Part shown: one piece after another, positions 7,614 to 12,066 of the stretch
How positions within the stretch are numbered: the first letter of the stretch is position 1
Layout: the number at the start of each line of letters is the position of its first letter
From: Pseudolachnospira sp964507035
GTDB lineage: Bacteria > Bacillota > Clostridia > Lachnospirales > Lachnospiraceae
NCBI GenBank assembly: GCA_964507035.1
Contig: CAZDOQ010000045.1
Coordinates: 1 to 12,066 of the forward strand
Direction: 5' to 3'
DNA: 12,066 nt
Program-made: the position numbers and the translations under genes
Notes under the pieces: generated by a model
What the model saw: only the letters and a program-made list of their open reading frames with translations
Told to the model about the DNA's origin: nothing
Databases searched by the model: none

Positions 7614-7643
7614 AAAAATAGGGATCTTCTGAAAAACAGAAGA
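7614..7643 (-). terminator. Terminator-like hairpin in the leader, just upstream of the permease gene (possible attenuator)
   Basis: On the - strand, TCTTCTG-TTTTT-CAGAAGA forms a perfect 7-bp stem (7625-7643). A five-T run (7614-7618) follows six bases after the stem. It lies between promoter and gene in the same direction, so it would stop transcription before the operon unless an alternative fold prevents it. The stem is A+T-rich and the T-run is offset, so strength is doubtful. Confidence 0.45.
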
Positions 7644-7758
7644 CCTCTCCGCTATCTATGGTACTCCAACAGATCTCAGTCCCCTCCCGGGGACCTTTTA
7701 CTCTTTCCGGTACACAGACTCTTATGTCTTCCTATTCAAAACGGAAGGCGCAGGCGTT

Positions 7759-7767
7759 CCCCCCCCC
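7759..7767. repeat. C9 homopolymer in the importer leader
   Basis: Nine consecutive C on the + strand (G9 in the importer transcript) lie about 90 bases into the leader. Tracts of this length are prone to slipped-strand length change. It lies downstream of the promoter, so it could affect leader folding rather than -10/-35 spacing. It may also be simple chance or a sequencing-sensitive site. Confidence 0.6.
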
Positions 7768-7863
7768 ACACCCTAAAAAAGTCCCTACTTCATCCCCAAA
7801 AGTATGGATTTCTCTGTAGCCTTGAGGGCTCGGAACACATATTTTGTTTGGATTCTGTATACT

Positions 7864-7892
7864 AGGATATGCGTTATTTTTTCATTTGTCAA
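7864..7892 (-). promoter_or_regulatory. Promoter of the importer operon
   Basis: On the - strand there is a perfect -35 TTGACA (7887-7892), a 17-base spacer and -10 TATCCT (7864-7869). The predicted start is near 7857. This is the only strong - strand promoter seen upstream of the permease gene. It sits about 105 bases from the divergent promoter of the double-cubane gene, so a shared regulator could act on both (inference). Confidence 0.65.
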
Positions 7893-7997
7893 ACGGTTTT
7901 TTCAGAAAAATATTTCTGCTTCCCTGCCACTGGCAGTTGCAGCCATAGATTTATTGTATTTTTCTATCTTTTTATCACATATATTGATATATTCGAT

Positions 7998-8040
7998 TTG
8001 TGTTGCCCTGAAAATCATGTTATTCTTTTATTAAAATAAC
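7998..8040 (+). promoter_or_regulatory. Extended -10 promoter with overlapping AT palindrome, for the double-cubane protein gene
   Basis: A weak -35 TTGTGT (7998-8003), a 17-base spacer and -10 TATTCT (8021-8026) preceded by TG (8018-8019) make an extended -10 element. The inverted repeat GTTATT...AATAAC (8019-8040) covers the -10 and probable start point, a typical place for a repressor site. It may also be a simple AT-rich inverted repeat. Bases 7893-7997 are AT-rich with no gene that I can support. Confidence 0.4.
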
Positions 8041-8105
8041 GGTTTGCCTGCGAATGCAACTGGATGTCGGAAAGCGCGGCGTCACCGAGGAAAAGGAGGA
8101 GTAAC

Positions 8106-9380
8106 ATGTCCGATTATGTACAGATGTGGAAAGATCTGGGAATGGATCTGGAGAACCATGACCTGCTCTGTCAGGTGCTTCCCACCGCCGTGGGGGATGT
8201 CTTTCTAACCCAGGAGAACCGGCCCAAATCCATGGATTTCTGGGATCTGGTCATTTCAGAGGTCCATGGAATCCGCCCGGCGGAATTGATTGAGGAGCAG
8301 AAAAAAGGACGCAAGGTGTTCGGCACCTTCTGCGTCTATGTTCCGGACGAGGTGGCGGTGGCTGGTGGCGGCATTGTCACCGGCCTGTGCGGCGGTTCCC
8401 AGTTCTGGGTGCCCGGCGGCGAGGCGGTCCTGCCCAAGAGCACCTGTCCCCTGATCAAAGCTTCCGTGGGGGCCCGGCTGGGAAAAACCTGTCCTTTCTT
8501 CCGAATTGCCGACATGTACGTGGGGGAAACCACCTGCGACGGCAAGAAAAAGGCCTATGAGATTCTGGGGGAGGACGTACCCATGTACATCATGGACGTT
8601 CCCCAGATGAAGCGGGAGAAGGATATCCTCAAATGGAAGGAAGAGATCGCCGCTTTTGCCAAGGTGGTGGAGAAGTTCACCGGCAACACCCTGACGCCGG
8701 AAAATCTGGGGAATGCCATTCACCTGATCAACGAAAAGCGGAAAGCCCTGGCCCGGGTATACAACTGCCGCAAGTCCCAATGTCTGCCCATCTCCGGCCG
8801 GGACGCCCTGCTGATGATGCAGATCTCCTTCTTTGACGATCCGGCCCGCTGCGCCCAGATGTGCAACCGGCTGGCGGATGAGCTGGAGCAGCGGATCCAG
8901 GACGGCGTCAGCGTGGTCCCCGCCGGCACCAAGCGGATTCTTGTCACCGGCACGCCGCTGGCAGTTCCCAACTGGAAGCTCCACAATATCATTGAGACCA
9001 GCGGCGCCGCCGTGGTCTGCGAAGAGATGTGCACCGGCACCCGGTATTTTGAAAATCTGGTGGACGAGTCCCAGACCACCCTGGACGGGCAGTTCATGGC
9101 CCTCTCGGAGCGCTATATGAAGACCAACTGCGCCTGCTTCACCCCCAACACTGGCCGGATCGACGACATTCTGCGGATGGTGAAGGAGTACCAGGCAGAC
9201 GGCGTTATCGACTGCAGCCTCAAATTCTGCTGCCTGTACGACACGGAAAAATACAGCGTCTCCCGGGCCCTGAAGGAGGCCGGCGTCCCGGTGCTGGGTC
9301 TGGAGACCGACTACACGGACACGGATACAGAGCAGCTGCGCACCCGCATCGGCGCCTTCATTGAAATGCTCAATGGCTGA
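8106..9380 (+). CDS. Double-cubane-cluster / 2-hydroxyacyl-CoA dehydratase (HgdB-like) Fe-S protein
   Basis: This 424-aa protein belongs to the 2-hydroxyacyl-CoA dehydratase D-component/BcrB family. Members bind Fe-S clusters and carry out ATP-driven low-potential reductions when fed by a BadF-type activating ATPase. Visible features are GTFCVYVPDE (Cys76), GLCGG (Cys95), STCPLIKASVGARLGKTCP (Cys114, Cys129), VGETTCDGKKKAYE (139-152, Cys144), a second domain with CEEMCTGTRYF (305-315), NCACFTPN (341-348) and DCSLKFCCLYDTE (369-381). It has 17 cysteines in all. The single-subunit length near 420 and the ETTCDGKKK motif point to the double-cubane protein group rather than a true dehydratase, which has two different subunits (inference). 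AGGAGG (8094-8099) lies 6 bases before the ATG, which decides this start. The substrate is unknown. No activating ATPase gene is in the window. The next gene overlaps it. Confidence 0.87.
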   Translation: MSDYVQMWKDLGMDLENHDLLCQVLPTAVGDVFLTQENRPKSMDFWDLVISEVHGIRPAELIEEQKKGRKVFGTFCVYVPDEVAVAGGGIVTGLCGGSQFWVPGGEAVLPKSTCPLIKASVGARLGKTCPFFRIADMYVGETTCDGKKKAYEILGEDVPMYIMDVPQMKREKDILKWKEEIAAFAKVVEKFTGNTLTPENLGNAIHLINEKRKALARVYNCRKSQCLPISGRDALLMMQISFFDDPARCAQMCNRLADELEQRIQDGVSVVPAGTKRILVTGTPLAVPNWKLHNIIETSGAAVVCEEMCTGTRYFENLVDESQTTLDGQFMALSERYMKTNCACFTPNTGRIDDILRMVKEYQADGVIDCSLKFCCLYDTEKYSVSRALKEAGVPVLGLETDYTDTDTEQLRTRIGAFIEMLNG

Positions 9381-9645
9381 GAACACGCTCCGCTATTACA
9401 TCCTCTTTGCCAACTATGAACAGGGGCTGGCCCTCCATGACCTGCTGGATCAGGAAGGCATCCCCAACCGGATTGCCCCGGCTCCCCGGGCTATCCAAGG
9501 AAAGCTTTCCTGCGGCATGTCCCTGCTCCTGGAACCGGAGTGGGTGGAGGCTGCCCGGGACTGTATCCGCCGTCACCAGGCGGCCTACTACGACATTGTC
9601 CCCCTGGAAGGACAAAACCAGTCCCGGCGGGACCGGTACTGCTGA
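9373..9645 (+). CDS. DUF3343 family small protein (putative Se/S carrier-like)
   Basis: This is a 90-aa cytoplasmic protein. It opens with RYYILFANYEQGLALHDLL, has PAPRAIQGKLSCGMSLLL (38-52) and so matches the DUF3343 pattern: an alpha/beta start, a proline/arginine-rich turn, and a conserved SCG cysteine (Cys47). It also ends in a cysteine (Cys90). The ATG at 9373 overlaps the previous gene by 8 bases (ATGGCTGA), so the two are translationally coupled and probably act together. The family is often found beside 2-hydroxyacyl-CoA dehydratase/double-cubane or selenium-related genes. A sulfur/selenium carrier or cluster-maturation role is proposed from its name and context only. A TTG at 9361 is a possible but less likely earlier start. 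Confidence 0.8.
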   Translation: MAENTLRYYILFANYEQGLALHDLLDQEGIPNRIAPAPRAIQGKLSCGMSLLLEPEWVEAARDCIRRHQAAYYDIVPLEGQNQSRRDRYC

Positions 9646-9654
9646 TGAAGAAAC

Positions 9655-9710
9655 AAAGAGAGAGCGTTCCGCCCTGTGGAAATCCACAGTTTGGAACGCC
9701 CTCTCTCTTT
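9655..9710. terminator. Long bidirectional hairpin terminator between convergent genes
   Basis: AAAGAGAGAG (9655-9664) pairs with CTCTCTCTTT (9701-9710), CGTTCC (9665-9670) with GGAACG (9693-9698), and CTGTGGA (9674-9680) with TCCACAG (9683-9689). Together that makes 23 pairs with small bulges and a two-base centre as drawn. It lies between the stop of the DUF3343 gene and the stop of the convergent hydratase gene. Transcripts from either side end in CTCTCTCTTT; the - strand continues GTTTCTTC, so it is the better T-rich exit there. Confidence 0.8.
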
Positions 9711-9748
9711 GGTACGCCTGACGGCGCCCATTTTTGAAAGCCGTAAGC

Positions 9749-12034
9749 TTAGTCTCTGTAGTAGTTGATCAGGCAGCCGGCCTTGATGATATCTCTCTCG
9801 GCATCGGTCAGGTCGCCCAGTCTCACGTCGACCTCCTTCAGAGCGCCGTCCCTCACCACACAGGCCTTAATGACCTCAGCCTTCTCGTCGATGGCTTTGC
9901 GGATGCCCGGTACGAAGATGTAGTCGCCCAGGGCGAAAGGCAACTCCTTGTCGTCGCCGTCATACAGGAAGGGCAGCATGCCCCAGTTGATCAGGTTGGA
10001 ACGATACCGCTTGGTAGCGTACTCCTTAGCCAGGTTGGCCCAGCCGCCCAATACCTTCTGGCAGGAAGCAGCCTGCTCGCGAGCGGAACCGTCACCCGGC
10101 TTCACAGCGTAGATGGTGGAACCGATGGCAGTCTTCATGGGGTCTACGCCCGGGAACTGCTTCTGAACCGCCTCGTAGGCAGCCTTGAATCCAGCGTCCT
10201 CCAGAGGGCTGGTGCCGTTCTGACGGGCTTTCTCCACCTTCTGTACTTCCTTGGCGTTGGGAACGTAGTTGGGGTCTTTGCGGCTCAGCGCAAACTCCGC
10301 CAGTCCCAGCGGGTTGGAACGGAAGGAAGAGGTCTCGCCGGACGGGATCAACTCGTCGGTGGTGGTAACCGGATCATGGATCTCGGACACAACCTTCAGC
10401 ATCAGATCATCGGTCAGAGCGGTCATCTCAGGCCAAGGCTTAATGTTGGGGCCTTCCACCAACTCCACTTCCGGATGCGCCACGCCGTGGCTGTCGTACA
10501 CACGGTTCTCGTAGATGGTGCTGTCGAAGTGGTACTGATAAGGCTTGAAGCCCTCGAAGTCCTCTGCGCTGGTCAGGAAGCCCTTGTTGGCAGCCGTAGC
10601 GGCAATGGAACGAGCGTCCATCAGAGCCACGGAAGCGATCTGGCCGTTCTGCACCTTGGAGCCCTCCCGGTTCGGGAAGTTCCGGGTCGCATGACGGATG
10701 GAGAAAGCGTTGTTGGCCGGGGTATCGCCAGCGCCGAAGCAAGGTCCGCAGAAAGCGGTCTTCAGGATAGCGCCGGTCTCCAGCAGCGTAGCCGCCACGC
10801 CGTTCTTGATGATCTCCATGTAGATGGGCGTGGAAGCCGGATATACGCTGAGGGTAAACTTGTCATCGCCGATGAATTTGCCCTTCAGGATGTCAGCCGC
10901 TGCCATGATGTTCTCAAAGCCACCGCCGGCGCAGCCAGCGATCAGGCCCTGCTCCACATACAACTTGCCGTCAATGATCTTGTCCTGCAGGGAGTAGTGC
11001 ACCTTGTCGCCGAAGCTGACTTTGGCTCTCTCCTCGGTCTCATGCAGGATATCCTTCAGGTTGGCGTTCACCTCGTCGATGGTGTAAGCCATGCTGGGGT
11101 GGAACGGCATAGCGATCATGGGCTTGATCTCGCTCAGGTCAATCTCCACCACGCCGTCATAGTAGGCAACCGGAGCCGGATTCAACTCGGCATACTCCTC
11201 GCTGCGGCCGTGGATGTCATACCACTCCTTGATCTTGTCGTCGGTTCTCCAGATGGAGGACAGGCAGGTGGTCTCGGTGGTCATAACGTCAATGCCGATC
11301 CGGAAGTCAGCGGACAGGCTGGAAACGCCGGGACCCACAAACTCCATGACTTTGTTCTTCACATAGCCGCACTTAAAGACCTTGCCGATGATGGCCAGGG
11401 CCACGTCCTGCGGGCCAACGCCTACACGAGGCTTGCCGGTCATGTAGATGGCAACCACCTGAGGCATCTTGATATCGTATGTACGGCCGCACAGCTGCTT
11501 CGCCAGTTCGCCGCCGCCTTCGCCCACTGCCATGGTGCCCAGGGCGCCGTAGCGGGTGTGGGAGTCGGAACCAAGGATCATCTTGCCGCAGCCGGCCAGC
11601 ATCTCTCTGGCGTACTGATGGATAACCGCCTGATGAGGGGGAACGTACACACCGCCGTACTTTTGAGCAGCGGTCAGACCAAACATATGGTCATCCTCGT
11701 TGATAGTTCCGCCCACAGCACATAGGCTGTTGTGGCAGTTGGTCAGCACATAGGGCAGCGGGAACTTGGTCATTCCGGAAGCTCTCGCCGTCTGGATGAT
11801 GCCCACAAAGGTGATATCATGGGAAGTCATCTTATCAAATTTAATCATCAGATCCTGGTCGTTGCCGGAAATGTTGTGGCTGGTCAGGATGCCATATGCC
11901 ATGGTACCCTTCTTTGCAGCCTCCTTATCCGGAGCGTTGCCGGTCTTTGCGGCCACAGCCTGTACCACATCCCCGGTATCCTCTACCAGGTCCACGCCAT
12001 TGATGAGATACGCACCGTTCTCATACAATTTCAT
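9749..12034 (-). CDS. Aconitase-superfamily hydratase with [4Fe-4S] site (YbhJ-like)
   Basis: This 761-aa protein has the full aconitase layout: three N-terminal Fe-S domains and a C-terminal swivel domain from about 560. Cluster ligands are Cys368 (GLIAGCAGGG), Cys429 and Cys432 (TAFCGPCFG). Active-site-like elements are IHQ with His139, GSDSHTRYGALGTMAVG (155-171), RNFPNREGS (451-459), SSFRSNPLG (Arg572) and GDGSAREQA (648-656). Differences from true aconitase are clear: the usual HCDH motif is TNCHN here (98-102), the SCTN around the first cluster cysteine is GCAGG, and SSR is SAR. These fit the YbhJ-type putative hydratase subgroup, for which I know no established substrate. It probably dehydrates/rehydrates a hydroxy-di/tricarboxylate. 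AAGGAGG (12043-12049) lies 8 bases before the ATG. Its promoter lies outside the window. Confidence 0.9.
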   Translation of the reverse strand: MKLYENGAYLINGVDLVEDTGDVVQAVAAKTGNAPDKEAAKKGTMAYGILTSHNISGNDQDLMIKFDKMTSHDITFVGIIQTARASGMTKFPLPYVLTNCHNSLCAVGGTINEDDHMFGLTAAQKYGGVYVPPHQAVIHQYAREMLAGCGKMILGSDSHTRYGALGTMAVGEGGGELAKQLCGRTYDIKMPQVVAIYMTGKPRVGVGPQDVALAIIGKVFKCGYVKNKVMEFVGPGVSSLSADFRIGIDVMTTETTCLSSIWRTDDKIKEWYDIHGRSEEYAELNPAPVAYYDGVVEIDLSEIKPMIAMPFHPSMAYTIDEVNANLKDILHETEERAKVSFGDKVHYSLQDKIIDGKLYVEQGLIAGCAGGGFENIMAAADILKGKFIGDDKFTLSVYPASTPIYMEIIKNGVAATLLETGAILKTAFCGPCFGAGDTPANNAFSIRHATRNFPNREGSKVQNGQIASVALMDARSIAATAANKGFLTSAEDFEGFKPYQYHFDSTIYENRVYDSHGVAHPEVELVEGPNIKPWPEMTALTDDLMLKVVSEIHDPVTTTDELIPSGETSSFRSNPLGLAEFALSRKDPNYVPNAKEVQKVEKARQNGTSPLEDAGFKAAYEAVQKQFPGVDPMKTAIGSTIYAVKPGDGSAREQAASCQKVLGGWANLAKEYATKRYRSNLINWGMLPFLYDGDDKELPFALGDYIFVPGIRKAIDEKAEVIKACVVRDGALKEVDVRLGDLTDAERDIIKAGCLINYYRD

Positions 12035-12066
12035 TGGTTTGCCCTCCTTCTTTTACCACCTTAGAG

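Larger units (their letters stand above)
7572..7857 (-). promoter_or_regulatory. Long structured 5' leader of the importer operon (candidate riboswitch/attenuator)
   Basis: About 290 bases separate the predicted transcription start from the permease start. In transcript order the leader shows: GTTCC and GGAAC (the latter ending a G-run) about 70 bases apart, which could close a domain; an AGCC/GGCT hairpin; a G9 run; a perfect GTCCCC-GGGA-GGGGAC stem with a GNRA-type loop (7679-7694); and finally a terminator-like hairpin just before the gene. No small protein with a ribosome site is apparent. I compared it by eye with cobalamin, TPP and molybdenum-cofactor riboswitches and could not match any. 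CTGAGA and an AGACAT..GTCT element are only faint resemblances. The regulatory role is inferred from length, structure and position. Confidence 0.45.

Noticed and set aside
7640..7680. Possible TPP riboswitch, from a CTGAGA next to a GGGGAC stem in the importer leader
   Set aside because: The other conserved TPP-box segments (GGGGTGC and the GAACCTGAT..GCGNAGGGA half) are absent or only faintly matched.
7700..7735. Possible B12 box (AGACATAAGAGTCTG) of a cobalamin riboswitch
   Set aside because: It matches the AGYCAGGAGACCTGCC box poorly, and the GGTGAAAATCC and CCACTG core elements are not seen upstream.
7804..8034. 76-codon hydrophobic + strand frame in the divergent intergenic region
   Set aside because: It has no ribosome site and overlaps the importer promoter and the reductase promoter. 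Its hydrophobicity follows from the AT-rich (T-rich) sequence.
9734..11725. 663-codon open frame on the + strand opposite the hydratase gene
   Set aside because: It is a shadow of the real - strand gene: antisense, with no recognisable motifs, and it begins just beyond the terminator. The - strand frame has full aconitase-family motifs.

Overview
The window looks like chromosomal DNA of a strictly anaerobic, gut-type Clostridia member (Lachnospiraceae/Oscillospiraceae-like). This rests on G+C-rich coding regions separated by AT-rich spacers, strong AGGAGG ribosome sites, lipoprotein signal peptides, and oxygen-sensitive Fe-S enzymes (a double-cubane/2-hydroxyacyl-CoA dehydratase-type protein and an aconitase-type hydratase). 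The placement is inference; no rRNA or other marker gene is present.

Left block (about 100-2530, + strand): a promoter at 105-132 drives a two-gene operon of an Ldh2-family malate/L-lactate dehydrogenase and a malic enzyme. Together they could interconvert oxaloacetate, malate and pyruvate and move reducing power between nicotinamide pools. After it comes a gene-poor stretch (2530-3142) holding the ruins of a flavodoxin-type NAD(P)H reductase gene on the - strand, with its ribosome site and start still intact.

Middle block (3143-7892, - strand): a lipoprotein with a ComEC-like metallo-beta-lactamase domain and a C-terminal Cys/His domain; an intergenic region containing the last 28 codons of a lost polar amino-acid ABC transporter ATPase; and a three-gene FecCD/BtuCDF-type ABC importer operon (permease, ATPase, lipoprotein binding protein). 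The importer operon has a good promoter (7864-7892) and a leader of about 290 nt that ends in a terminator-like hairpin, so it may be attenuated or riboswitch-controlled. The ligand is not evident.

Right block (7893-12066): divergent from the importer lies a + strand pair, a double-cubane/HgdB-like Fe-S reductase and an overlapping small DUF3343 (putative Se/S carrier-like) gene. A long hairpin terminator (9655-9710) separates this pair from a convergent - strand gene for a 761-aa aconitase-superfamily hydratase. That hydratase keeps the three Fe-S cysteines but differs from true aconitase at several active-site positions.

The common theme is anaerobic hydroxy-/oxo-acid metabolism with Fe-S enzymes next to a metal-complex/cofactor-type importer. 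I see no phage, transposon, CRISPR, tRNA or rRNA. Nothing here is a clearly new system. The best candidates for novelty are the importer leader, the unpaired double-cubane protein with its DUF3343 partner, and the divergent hydratase.
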